A stretch of DNA of 64,000 bases from an uncultured Tenacibaculum sp. (GTDB lineage: Bacteria; Bacteroidota; Bacteroidia; Flavobacteriales; Flavobacteriaceae), in contig CANLMR010000001.1 of the NCBI GenBank assembly GCA_947492185.1, positions 558,001-622,000 on the forward strand. Reading direction: 5' to 3'. This document shows, in pieces, positions 53,583-61,608 of the stretch. The notes under the pieces were generated by a model that saw only the letters and a list, made by a program, of their open reading frames with translations, was not told where the DNA came from and did not search any database. Each line of letters opens with the position of its first letter. The stretch's first letter is position 1. The position numbers were made by a program, and so were the translations under genes.

Positions 53583-54608
53583 ATGAGTAAAATAGTAACA
53601 TTTGGAGAAATAATGTTACGCTTATCAACTGAGCGACATTTACGATTTATTCAAGCAAAAACATTCGCTGCTTCCTATGGAGGTGGCGAATTTAATGTAG
53701 CTGTTTCTCTTTCAAATTATGGTTTAGAAACAGATTTCATTACCAAAGTTCCAGATAATGATATTGGGGCTTGTGCGGTAAAAGAGATGAGAAAATTAAA
53801 GGTTGGTCTTGATAACGTAGTTTATGGTGGTGAACGTTTAGGTATTTATTATCTCGAAACTGGCGCAGGAACACGTGGAAGTAAAGTAGTTTATGACAGA
53901 AGTAATAGTTCTTTAGCAACTACAGAGCCTGACGATTTTAATTGGAAAGAAATTCTCGAAGAAGAAGCAACTTGGTTTCATTGGAGCGGAATTACACCTG
54001 CCATTTCTGAAAGTGCAGCTAAACAGTGTTTGGAAGCAGTAAAAACAGCTCATGAATTAGGACTTAAAATTTCTTGTGATTTAAATTACAGGTCTAAACT
54101 TTGGAAATATGGAAAGGAACCTTCTGAAATTATGCCTGAGTTACTTTCTTACAGTCATGTTATTTTAGGTGATATTGATACTGCATATTTTATGTTAGGA
54201 AAGAATAAAGTCAATCCTAATTATCAGGATGAAAAGTCATTACCATCTCTATATGATGCACTATTCAAATTGTGTCCTAATTTAGAGTATGTTGCTACAA
54301 CACTTCGATATTCAGTAAGTGCTTCTCATCAAAGAATCGGAGGTGTTTTATATGATGGTAAGCAAATTTATAATGCGCATATTAAAGAAGTAACTCCAGT
54401 TGTAGATAGAGTTGGAAGTGGAGATGCATTTATGGGAGGTTTAATTTATGGATTATTAACTTATGAACATGAGTTGCAAAAAGCATTAGATTTTGCAGTA
54501 GCTGCTTGTTGTTTAAAGCACACCATTTCTGGAGATTATAACTTAGTTACTTTAGAAGAAGTTGAGAAAATGATGATGGGTGATAGCACAGGAAAAGTAT
54601 CAAGATAA
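53583..54608 (+). CDS. kdgK: 2-keto-3-deoxygluconate kinase
   Basis: 341 residues, PfkB/ribokinase family. N-terminal TFGEIMLRLS, the glycine pair SYGGGEFNVAVSLSNYG, and the C-terminal DRVGSGDAFMGGLIYG motif with the catalytic Asp are all present. KdgK phosphorylates KDG to KDPG, the substrate of the aldolase encoded two genes downstream. It is 23 bp after the SDR gene and 12 bp before the LacI-type gene. Cytoplasmic. Confidence 0.9.
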   Translation: MSKIVTFGEIMLRLSTERHLRFIQAKTFAASYGGGEFNVAVSLSNYGLETDFITKVPDNDIGACAVKEMRKLKVGLDNVVYGGERLGIYYLETGAGTRGSKVVYDRSNSSLATTEPDDFNWKEILEEEATWFHWSGITPAISESAAKQCLEAVKTAHELGLKISCDLNYRSKLWKYGKEPSEIMPELLSYSHVILGDIDTAYFMLGKNKVNPNYQDEKSLPSLYDALFKLCPNLEYVATTLRYSVSASHQRIGGVLYDGKQIYNAHIKEVTPVVDRVGSGDAFMGGLIYGLLTYEHELQKALDFAVAACCLKHTISGDYNLVTLEEVEKMMMGDSTGKVSR

Positions 54609-54620
54609 AGAATAAAAGCT

Positions 54621-55124
54621 ATGGTTACATTAAGGAAAATATCACATATAACAGGGTTTTCTATATCAACGGTTTCTAAGGCTTTAAATGATGGAATGGA
54701 TGTAAGTTTTGAAACTAAAAAATACATTCAAAGCGTAGCAGTACAAAACAACTATATTCCAAATAAAGCTGCAATTTCTTTACGTAAAAGTAAATCTAAT
54801 ATTATTTCAATAATAGTTCCTAAGATTAATGAAATTGTTTTTGCTGAAGTGTTGTTTGATATACAAAAACTAGCTTCTAAAAGTGGATATAGAATTATGT
54901 TGTATCAATCACTTCATAATGTAATAAAAGAACAAGAGTTTATTAAAGAAATTAATGATGGAAGTGTCGATGCTGCTGTTATAATTTCCACAACGAGTTG
55001 TGAATTACCAAAAGAGAATTCAATTCCTGTAAAGGTTTTAAAAATTAGAAAAAATTACGATAGCGAAGAGGTTAAAAAAGATTGTATCAATAATTTTAAT
55101 CAACTTCTAAAACAAATAGCATAA
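54621..55124 (+). CDS. LacI-type regulator with only half of the effector-binding fold
   Basis: 167 residues, against about 330-345 for the LacI family. Residues 1-50 are a normal LacI helix-turn-helix (TLRKISHITGFSISTVSKAL), the hinge NKAAISLRKSKS follows, and residues 60-165 match the first part of the periplasmic-binding-protein fold (NIISIIVPKINEIVFAEVL). The second subdomain is absent and its place is taken by kdpg aldolase: the stop and the aldolase ATG overlap as TAATG. No frame error or remnant is visible, so this is an intact short gene. Possible roles are ligand-independent DNA binding or heterodimers. Confidence 0.8.
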   Translation: MVTLRKISHITGFSISTVSKALNDGMDVSFETKKYIQSVAVQNNYIPNKAAISLRKSKSNIISIIVPKINEIVFAEVLFDIQKLASKSGYRIMLYQSLHNVIKEQEFIKEINDGSVDAAVIISTTSCELPKENSIPVKVLKIRKNYDSEEVKKDCINNFNQLLKQIA

Positions 55125-55792
55125 TGGCCCAATACTCAAGACTAGAAGTAGTAAAAGTAATGCAAGAAACTGGTGTAGTGCCGTTGTTTTTTGAAAGTGA
55201 TGTTTCAATAGCAAAGAAGGTTTTAAAATCGTGCTACGATGGTGGAGCACGTTTATTAGAATTTACATCTAGAGGCGATTTTGCATTTGAAGTTTTTAGT
55301 GAACTGATAAAATATTCAATTGCTGAACTTCCAGGGATGATCTTAGGTGTTGGTTCTGTTACAGATGCAGGTGCAGCTTCTTTATACATGCAAATGGGAG
55401 CAAACTTTATAGTAACTCCTGTTTTTAGAGAAGACATTGCAATAGCGTGTAACAGAAGAAAAGTACTATGGTCGCCAGGTTGTGGTTCTCTCACAGAAAT
55501 AGCGAAAGCTGAAGAGTTAGGTTGTGAGATTGTAAAATTATTTCCTGGAAGCATTTATGGACCAGAGTTTGTAAAAGCAATTAAAGGTCCGCAACCATGG
55601 ACGAGCATAATGCCAACAGGTGGTGTTTCTCCTACAAAAGAGAGTCTTGAAAAATGGTTTAATTCAGGAGTAACTTGTGTAGGAATGGGATCGAAGCTCA
55701 TCATGAAAAATGATAAAGGGGAGTATGATTTTGACAGAATTGAAAGTACTACGAAACAAGTTATTAAATGGATTAAAGATTTAACAGAATAA
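55124..55792 (+). CDS. eda: KDPG aldolase
   Basis: 222 residues, the usual length. Active-site marks: LLEFTSRG with Glu46 and Arg50, and CEIVKLFPGS with the Schiff-base Lys138; PTGGVSP near 164-170 binds phosphate. It cleaves KDPG into pyruvate and glyceraldehyde-3-phosphate, the end of alginate monomer breakdown, or the related KHG reaction. Its ATG shares one base with the stop of the LacI-type gene, so the two are translationally coupled. Confidence 0.93.
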   Translation: MAQYSRLEVVKVMQETGVVPLFFESDVSIAKKVLKSCYDGGARLLEFTSRGDFAFEVFSELIKYSIAELPGMILGVGSVTDAGAASLYMQMGANFIVTPVFREDIAIACNRRKVLWSPGCGSLTEIAKAEELGCEIVKLFPGSIYGPEFVKAIKGPQPWTSIMPTGGVSPTKESLEKWFNSGVTCVGMGSKLIMKNDKGEYDFDRIESTTKQVIKWIKDLTE

Positions 55793-55840
55793 CTTCATTT
55801 TATTCAAGGTTTACTTGGTAATACTCTTTACATTAGTAGC

Positions 55841-56677
55841 ATGAGAAAGGCGATTATTTTCATGATTATTAGTGCACTATCATTTTCAGTATTAAATATA
55901 TTGGTAAAGGATTTACGTCACTTTAATGTCTATCAGATTGTTTTCTTTAGATCGATAATCACACTCTTTTTTACAATTCCATTATTAGTAAAAAATAATG
56001 TCAACCTGTTAGGTAATGAGCGAAAATTATTGCTGGCTAGAGGAATAGTTGGCTTTGTAGCGATGACTCTCTTTTTTATTTCATTGAAATACCTAAAAAC
56101 AGGTACAGCAGTTTCTATTCGTTATATATCCCCAATTTTTGCAGCAATCTTTGCGGTTTTTCTTCTAAAAGAAAAAATAAAATGGAATCAGTGGATGTAC
56201 TTTTTCATAGCATTTTTAGGGGTTTTAATTCTAAAAGGATTTGATTCAGAGGTTAGTACTTTAGGTTTTTTGTTTGTTATTGCTTCTGCAGTTCTTACTG
56301 GGTTAATATTCATACTTATTAGAAAAATTGGTACTAGAGATCATCCACTTGTAATTATTAGTTATTTCATGGGGATTTCCGCTCTAATTAGTGGAGTTTT
56401 TACCTTGTTTTACTGGACCACTCCTACTAATACTGAATGGTTAAGGTTTGTAAGCTTAGGTGTTTTCGGATATTTCGGACAGTATTATATGACGAAAGCC
56501 TTTCAAACCTCAGAGATAAACAAATCTGCCCCGTTAAAGTATATTGAAGTGGTATTTACCATGTTAGCAGGTGTTTTTTGGCTAGATGAAAAATATACAT
56601 TCATTGGATTAATCGGAGCAGGAATAGTAATTATTGGTGTTGTATTAAACACAGTTTATGTTGCTAGAAAGAAATAA
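55841..56677 (+). CDS. EamA/DMT-family transporter
   Basis: 278 residues with ten membrane helices in two EamA halves (SALSFSVLNILVKDLRHFN and the later FQTSEINKSAPLKYIEVVF segment). DMT proteins carry small metabolites or amino acids; the substrate is unknown. It follows eda by 48 bp with no operator, and no terminator separates them, so it may be read from P3 or from its own promoter. Its stop is directly next to the stop of the convergent esterase gene. Confidence 0.8.
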   Translation: MRKAIIFMIISALSFSVLNILVKDLRHFNVYQIVFFRSIITLFFTIPLLVKNNVNLLGNERKLLLARGIVGFVAMTLFFISLKYLKTGTAVSIRYISPIFAAIFAVFLLKEKIKWNQWMYFFIAFLGVLILKGFDSEVSTLGFLFVIASAVLTGLIFILIRKIGTRDHPLVIISYFMGISALISGVFTLFYWTTPTNTEWLRFVSLGVFGYFGQYYMTKAFQTSEINKSAPLKYIEVVFTMLAGVFWLDEKYTFIGLIGAGIVIIGVVLNTVYVARKK

Positions 56678-58111
56678 TTATCTTTTTTGAATATTGAGTT
56701 TCTTGTACTTTGAACTTAGTAACTCTATATTAATATTTTCATTTTTTAAGTATTTGTTAAAGAATGAAACTATAACATCGGAAGTTATTTCAATTGCCAA
56801 TTTTGGATCTATTGTACCGGCTTCGTTAATTGCATTAACGTGAACCATAAATGGTATATCCATGAAATTACTATGACCAGAATTTTTTATAATTCCCTCA
56901 TAAAAATCAGCTTTGCTAGTGTTGATATAAGCGTGTTTGTTATAATTTGGATGGTTTTCAGGCCAATCTGATGATAAATATAGAAACGGCTTTTGAAAAC
57001 AAGTATCAACCATTTGTCCCCATTGAACTCCGTCTAAATTTATTCCAGCTTTTATATTGTTTTCACCTAATAAAATTTCTCCGGCTGCGGCTCCACCTCT
57101 AGAATGTCCAAAAACTCCTACTTGATTTAGATTCAGTTTATTTTTAAAAAAGCCTTTATTATTCCAGTTTTGTAATTCTTCTGATACGCTTTGAATATCA
57201 TCAGACCAACGTTCTATAATATCTTTTACAAAGTAGTTTTTTAAACTTTCTTTAATTACAGGATGCCTTTCTTCAAAGGTTTGTGCAGTTTGAAAAGCAT
57301 TCATTGATGGTTCTATTATATGCCAAGTGTTTTCAAGAATTTTATTTGAATATTCATTATCAAAAAACCTAGTTTCTCCATTCGGGAAAGTTGTTCCAGT
57401 ACTTTCATAAGTATGATTAATTCCAAATACAACATAACCTTGACTAGCTATTTCCGAGAGTAAAGCATAATATCCATTAGCTTTTGAATGATATCCATGA
57501 GAGAAAATCAATACAGGAAATGATTCATCAGGAATTATTGCGTTTTCCCATACATTAGTTTTAATTTTATCTAAATAATTGAAAGTAGATGAAGGTAAAC
57601 CATATTTTTGTGCAAATCCGGAACGACCACCTTTGTCTATGTATAATTCTTTGTTTCCTTCAACATCATTTGTAGGATACCAGACCTTAATCATCATAGT
57701 TCTTTCATCATTAGGATCAGAAGTAATAATTTCCTCTTTTTTGGTTTCTAGCAAAATGTTTGTTGTTCCCACTGAAAACTTCCCTGTTGTTTTAGGTAGT
57801 TCAAATACAGGTAGTATTGTTGGAAGAATAAAACTAATACCAGCAAATAATAAAAGTCCAGTTATTCGTAAAACATTTACGATTGGTTTACGGACATTGT
57901 TAGAGTTTCTTAAAGCAGAGAATATCGCAATAAACCAAAGTAAATAAGTAGGAATCATTTGCCATCGACATCCATTAAATACTAGATGAAATACAAAGAA
58001 AAGTGCTAGGCATGATAATATTATAGGTTTTTTTACTTTGGTGTTTATCTTTCGGGAAAAGAGTAAATATCCAAAAGTAAAAATCAATAATAGAAGTTCT
58101 AAATTTTGCAT
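56678..58111 (-). CDS. PAF-acetylhydrolase-like alpha/beta hydrolase with membrane N-terminus
   Basis: 477 residues. Three or four hydrophobic segments in the first 120 residues anchor it in the membrane; the rest is an alpha/beta hydrolase with FSHGYHS for the oxyanion hole and GVFGHSRGG with the nucleophile Ser. The segments VFGINHTYESTG and the late SGHSNFMD resemble platelet-activating-factor acetylhydrolase II type enzymes, which release short acyl chains from lipids. Exact substrate unknown. The start is a clean ATG before a 175-bp gap to the tRNA terminator. Not obviously linked to the alginate locus. Confidence 0.75.
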   Translation of the reverse strand: MQNLELLLLIFTFGYLLFSRKINTKVKKPIILSCLALFFVFHLVFNGCRWQMIPTYLLWFIAIFSALRNSNNVRKPIVNVLRITGLLLFAGISFILPTILPVFELPKTTGKFSVGTTNILLETKKEEIITSDPNDERTMMIKVWYPTNDVEGNKELYIDKGGRSGFAQKYGLPSSTFNYLDKIKTNVWENAIIPDESFPVLIFSHGYHSKANGYYALLSEIASQGYVVFGINHTYESTGTTFPNGETRFFDNEYSNKILENTWHIIEPSMNAFQTAQTFEERHPVIKESLKNYFVKDIIERWSDDIQSVSEELQNWNNKGFFKNKLNLNQVGVFGHSRGGAAAGEILLGENNIKAGINLDGVQWGQMVDTCFQKPFLYLSSDWPENHPNYNKHAYINTSKADFYEGIIKNSGHSNFMDIPFMVHVNAINEAGTIDPKLAIEITSDVIVSFFNKYLKNENINIELLSSKYKKLNIQKR

Positions 58112-58253
58112 TTTGTTTTTTGGTGTAAAACTCTTTCAATTAATTCTAAATTTCAATGTAATAAAGGTGTTAAAACCTGCTTTTTATCGATGAAAACTTG
58201 AGTTGAGTAAAATAGTTGAGCAATCTTTGATATTCTTAGAAGTAATTAAAAAC

Positions 58254-58284
58254 AAAAAAGCCGAAACAAATTGTTTCGGCTTTT
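58254..58284 (-). terminator. Terminator of the tRNA operon
   Basis: AAAAGCCGAAACAA and its complement (58256-58269 with 58271-58284) form a long stem, with a T-run on the - strand after it. It lies 3 bp after the tRNA-Leu gene. Confidence 0.85.
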
Positions 58285-58286
58285 AG

Positions 58287-58372
58287 TACTGAAGGCGGGA
58301 CTTGAACCCGCACGAGCATTACGGCTCATTGGATTTTAAGTCCAACGTGTCTACCAATTCCACCACTTCAGC
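58287..58372 (-). tRNA. tRNA-Leu (anticodon UAA)
   Basis: 86 bases, acceptor stem GCTGAAG with CTTCAGT, D-arm, anticodon stem TTGGA/TCCAA around CTTAAAA (anticodon TAA), a long class II variable arm (TGAGCC region with GCTC) and T-arm GCGGGTTCAAGTCCCGC. No CCA is encoded. It follows tRNA-Gly after 26 bases on the same transcript. Confidence 0.95.
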
Positions 58373-58398
58373 ATTGGTATTTTATATATAAGGTTCAG

Positions 58399-58470
58399 AG
58401 CGAAAGACGGGATTTGAACCCGCGACCCTCACCTTGGCAAGGTGATGCTCTACCCCTGAGCTACTTTCGC
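58399..58470 (-). tRNA. tRNA-Gly (anticodon GCC)
   Basis: 72 bases, acceptor stem GCGAAAG/CTTTCGC, anticodon stem TCACC/GGTGA with loop TTGCCAA (anticodon GCC), and T-arm GCGGGTTCAAATCCCGT. CCA is not encoded. First gene of the two-tRNA transcript. Confidence 0.96.
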
Positions 58471-58515
58471 GTAGTCTTTGTCTAAGATCGTGTGCAATTG
58501 TTGTGATTGCGGGTG

Positions 58516-58546
58516 CAAATATACAACCGTTTTTTAATCTGTCAAA
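58516..58546 (-). promoter_or_regulatory. Promoter of the tRNA-Gly/tRNA-Leu operon
   Basis: On the - strand TTTG (58543-58546), exactly 19 bases and TATATTTG (58516-58523) give a perfect match to the Bacteroidota consensus, about 46 bases before the mature tRNA-Gly 5' end. Confidence 0.85.
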
Positions 58547-58624
58547 CAAAAATTAATTTTTTTTCAAAAAAAGTTTAAATAATCAATAAAACACAAATCT
58601 TATGGTAGTTACATATATATAGAA

Positions 58625-58632
58625 TATCTTTG
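58625..58632 (+). promoter_or_regulatory. -7 box of the heme O synthase gene
   Basis: TATCTTTG fits TAnnTTTG. Its TTG could be taken for an upstream start codon of the next gene, but it is more likely promoter sequence. The -33 position is only weakly matched. Confidence 0.5.
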
Positions 58633-58668
58633 CAAAAATTTTTTAAAAGCAAGGTGAGTTCAGTTTTA

Positions 58669-59553
58669 ATGGCAGATAAATCGGTTTTAAAAACACTTTT
58701 CTTAGATTTTAAGCAACTTACTAAAGTTGGCTTATCGGTAAGTGTAGTATTTACTTCAGTCGCTGGTTATTTATTAGGAGCAGAAACAGTTGATTATTCA
58801 ATAGTACTTTTATTAAGTATTGGGGGGTATTTAATGGTAGGTGCTTCAAATGCTTTTAATCAAGTAATAGAAAAGGATATTGATGCAGTAATGCAAAGAA
58901 CAAAAAATCGTCCTTTACCAGCCGGAAGAATGAAATCATCTACGGCACTAATCATTGCTACACTATTTACCATAGTGGGTATCGCAATTTTATATGTTAT
59001 AAACCCAAAATGTGCGTTATTCGGAGCAATTTCTATTTTTTTATATACAAGTGCATATACTCCACTGAAAGCAGTAAGTCCTTTAGCAGTTTTTGTAGGA
59101 GCAATTCCTGGTGCAATTCCTTTTATGCTAGGATGGGTTGCTGCTACTGGAAATTTTGGAATAGAAGCAGGATTTTTATTTATGATTCAATTCTTTTGGC
59201 AGTTCCCACATTTTTGGGCAATAGGTTGGCTACAAGATGAAGAATATAAAAAAGCAGGTTTACACATGTTGCCTATGGATAAGAAAGATAAAGGAGCTGT
59301 AGCTCAAATCATTTTTTATACCTGCGTAATGTTATTAATCTCTGTAGCTCCTGTATTAAAAGTTACAGGGAAATTATATATATATCCTTTAACAGCAGTA
59401 ATTGTAACCTTATTAGGTTTGTTAATGTTGTTCTATGGAATTAAATTATACAAATCTCAAGAAAACACAGATGCTAGAAAACTTATGTTAGCAAGTGTTT
59501 TTTACATCACAGTATTACCAATTATTTACGTAATAGATAAATTTTTACATTAA
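58669..59553 (+). CDS. ctaB: Protoheme IX farnesyltransferase (heme O synthase)
   Basis: About 294 residues from ATG 58669; the frame extends to a TTG at 58630, but that TTG lies in a -7 box, so the ATG beginning MADKSVLKTLFLDFK is preferred. A GTG at 58654 is a weaker alternative. UbiA-type enzyme with the prenyl-diphosphate motif NAFNQVIEKDIDAVMQRTKNRPLPAGR and seven or more membrane helices. It adds a farnesyl group to heme b to give heme O for terminal oxidases. It heads the oxidase cluster, 2 bp before the first subunit III gene. Confidence 0.93.
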   Translation: MADKSVLKTLFLDFKQLTKVGLSVSVVFTSVAGYLLGAETVDYSIVLLLSIGGYLMVGASNAFNQVIEKDIDAVMQRTKNRPLPAGRMKSSTALIIATLFTIVGIAILYVINPKCALFGAISIFLYTSAYTPLKAVSPLAVFVGAIPGAIPFMLGWVAATGNFGIEAGFLFMIQFFWQFPHFWAIGWLQDEEYKKAGLHMLPMDKKDKGAVAQIIFYTCVMLLISVAPVLKVTGKLYIYPLTAVIVTLLGLLMLFYGIKLYKSQENTDARKLMLASVFYITVLPIIYVIDKFLH

Positions 59554-59555
59554 AA

Positions 59556-60140
59556 ATGAATGAAGTTCAAGTAAATCAAGAGCTGAAAGAAGCAAAAAGA
59601 AAATCAGCTAAGCCAATGCTTTGGGTATCATTAATTAGTATGGTTATGTTTTTTGCTGGATTAACAAGTGCATATATTGTTAGTGCTAAAAGAGAAGATT
59701 GGGTTGTTTTTGATTTACCTAATGCTTTTTATATCAGCACAATTTTAATTGTATTAAGTAGTATTACTTTATTTTTATCTCAATCGTTTTTAAAGAAAAA
59801 CGATTTGCAAAAATCGATGCTGTTATTACTTGCAACTTTTGTGCTTGGTTTAGCATTTGTATGGTATCAATATGTAGGGTTTAAAGAATTAGAAAGTTTA
59901 GGATTATATTTTACAGGACCAAAAAGTACAGTGTCAACTTCTTTTGTAATAGGAATAACATTTATTCATGTTTTACACCTATTGGCGGGAGTTATAGTGC
60001 TAATGGTCGTTATTTATAATCATTATAAAAAGAAGTATTCATCTACCAATATGCTTGGGTTTGAACTAGGTGCAATCTTTTGGCATTTCGTAGATTTACT
60101 ATGGATACTTTTATTTTTATTCTTTAAGTTTTACAAGTAA
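59556..60140 (+). CDS. Cytochrome c oxidase subunit III-like protein (short form)
   Basis: 194 residues with five membrane helices. The N-terminal SLISMVMFFAGLTSAYIVS, the middle GITFIHVLHLLAGVIVL and the final EL-GAIFWHFVDLLWILLF match subunit III of heme-copper oxidases. Subunit III helps keep the catalytic subunit active and does not bind the redox centres. A second, larger subunit III gene follows; subunits I and II are not in the window. Confidence 0.88.
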   Translation: MNEVQVNQELKEAKRKSAKPMLWVSLISMVMFFAGLTSAYIVSAKREDWVVFDLPNAFYISTILIVLSSITLFLSQSFLKKNDLQKSMLLLLATFVLGLAFVWYQYVGFKELESLGLYFTGPKSTVSTSFVIGITFIHVLHLLAGVIVLMVVIYNHYKKKYSSTNMLGFELGAIFWHFVDLLWILLFLFFKFYK

Positions 60141-60159
60141 TATAAAATGCGTAATTTTG
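60129..60159 (+). promoter_or_regulatory. Possible internal promoter before the long subunit III gene
   Basis: TTTT (60129-60132, one base from TTTG), 19 bases, then TAATTTTG (60152-60159). It would give an RNA start about 30 bases before the ATG at 60198, in the only sizeable gap of this stretch. Confidence 0.4.
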
Positions 60160-60197
60160 GCGCACTATTTAACAAAAATTAACTGATAAAGATATTT

Positions 60198-61181
60198 ATG
60201 GAATCTAATATCGCTGTAAATTCTGATAACAAAGAGACTTGGAGTGGAGGTGCCGGAGTGCAACCATTTGGTGCAAGTTATGGTAAAATGATGATGTGGT
60301 TTTTTATCCTGTCTGATGCATTAACATTCTCAGGATTCTTAGCCGCTTATGGTTTAACACGTTTTAAGTTTATAGACTCTTGGCCAATTGCCGATGAAGT
60401 TTTTACTCACATCCCATTTTTCCACGGAAACTATCCAATGTATTACGTGGCATTTATGACGTTTATTTTAATTATATCGTCTGTAACTATGGTATTAGCT
60501 GTAGATGCGGGTCATAAAATGCAACAAAAGAAAGTAGCACTATACATGTTTGTTACTATTATTTTCGGTTTAATTTTCGTTGGATCTCAAGCTTGGGAAT
60601 GGAAAACATTCATCAAAGGATCTTACGGAGCAGTTAAAACTACAGATAATAAAATCTTACAGTTTGTAAAAGATGGGCATCAAATTGCTTTAGCGGATTT
60701 TGTTCATGGAGAAAGAACTGACGATAGAGAACAACATTCAAGAAAGAATGGATTATGGTTTAATAGTGAGAAAACTATTTCTCAATACTCAATTGCCCAA
60801 GTGCAAGAAGCATTTAAAGCTGATCCTTCTTTACAAATTAGATCCGAAAAAATAAATTTAGATACAAAGAAAAAAATTATTTTATCTAGAGAAGAAAGCT
60901 TAAAAGAATTATCTAAAGCTAATTTAGTAGTTGAAGGAGCTAATCTTCATGTAAATGAATATGGTAACCCTATATTCGCAGATTTCTTCTTCTTTATTAC
61001 AGGTTTCCACGGTTTCCACGTATTCTCTGGAATTGTAATTAACATTATCATTTTCTTTAATGTTGTTTTAGGAACTTATGAGAAAAGAGGACATTATGAG
61101 ATGGTAGAAAAAGTTGGATTATATTGGCACTTTGTAGATTTAGTTTGGGTATTCGTATTTACATTCTTCTACTTAGTTTAA
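60198..61181 (+). CDS. Cytochrome c oxidase subunit III with large hydrophilic insertion
   Basis: 327 residues. Helices at about 30-52, 80-102 and 112-135 and again from 260 on, with the subunit III marks GSQAWEW, FFITGFHGFHVFSG and YWHFVDLVWVFVF. Between them, residues about 140-258 form a charged, non-membrane insertion of roughly 118 residues absent from textbook subunit III. It may be a lineage feature that contacts other oxidase subunits or cytochrome c domains. 22 bp before subunit IV. Confidence 0.87.
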   Translation: MESNIAVNSDNKETWSGGAGVQPFGASYGKMMMWFFILSDALTFSGFLAAYGLTRFKFIDSWPIADEVFTHIPFFHGNYPMYYVAFMTFILIISSVTMVLAVDAGHKMQQKKVALYMFVTIIFGLIFVGSQAWEWKTFIKGSYGAVKTTDNKILQFVKDGHQIALADFVHGERTDDREQHSRKNGLWFNSEKTISQYSIAQVQEAFKADPSLQIRSEKINLDTKKKIILSREESLKELSKANLVVEGANLHVNEYGNPIFADFFFFITGFHGFHVFSGIVINIIIFFNVVLGTYEKRGHYEMVEKVGLYWHFVDLVWVFVFTFFYLV

Positions 61182-61203
61182 TTAATTATAAAGATATTTA
61201 AAG

Positions 61204-61545
61204 ATGGCAGGTCATTCACACGAATCAAATACAAAAAGAATCTGGATTGTTTTAGGACTTTTATCTGTTATTACTGTGGTAGAAGTAGGTTTAGGTATTG
61301 CTAAACCAGATGCATTGCACTTACATGGTCCAGGTACAAGTTGGTTAAACTGGATATTCATCATATTAACATTAGCTAAGGCATACTATATTGCTTGGGC
61401 ATTCATGCACCTTGAAGGTGAAAAGAAGTGGTTTAGAAGAGCTGTAGTTTGGACAGCAGTATTTTTAATTTGCTATCTTTTATTCATCGTATTATTTGAA
61501 GGTGGTTATTTATACGACACATTAGCACCATTAATTAAATGGTAA
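61204..61545 (+). CDS. Cytochrome c oxidase subunit IV (prokaryotic type)
   Basis: 113 residues, three membrane helices. VVEVGLGIAKP, LAKAYYIAWAFMHLEGE and the following helix match the bacterial COX4 (CtaF/CoxD) family, an accessory oxidase subunit with an assembly or stability role. The N-terminus AGHSHES is His-containing. Last gene before a terminator. Confidence 0.87.
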   Translation: MAGHSHESNTKRIWIVLGLLSVITVVEVGLGIAKPDALHLHGPGTSWLNWIFIILTLAKAYYIAWAFMHLEGEKKWFRRAVVWTAVFLICYLLFIVLFEGGYLYDTLAPLIKW

Positions 61546-61556
61546 TAAACAAATAG

Positions 61557-61587
61557 AAAAGGTGGTGGTTTTAACCACCTTTTTTTT
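61557..61587 (+). terminator. Terminator after oxidase subunit IV
   Basis: AAAAGGTGG (61557-61565) pairs with CCACCTTTT (61575-61583), ending in eight T residues. An alternative inner pairing GGTGG with CCACC also exists. Confidence 0.8.
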
Positions 61588-61608
61588 GCTTGTAATTTAA
61601 ATTCAAAA

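Noticed and set aside
54621..55124. LacI-type gene as pseudogene
   Set aside because: No frameshift, no internal stop and no remnant of the missing half; it has a clean overlap with eda, so it is treated as an intact short gene.
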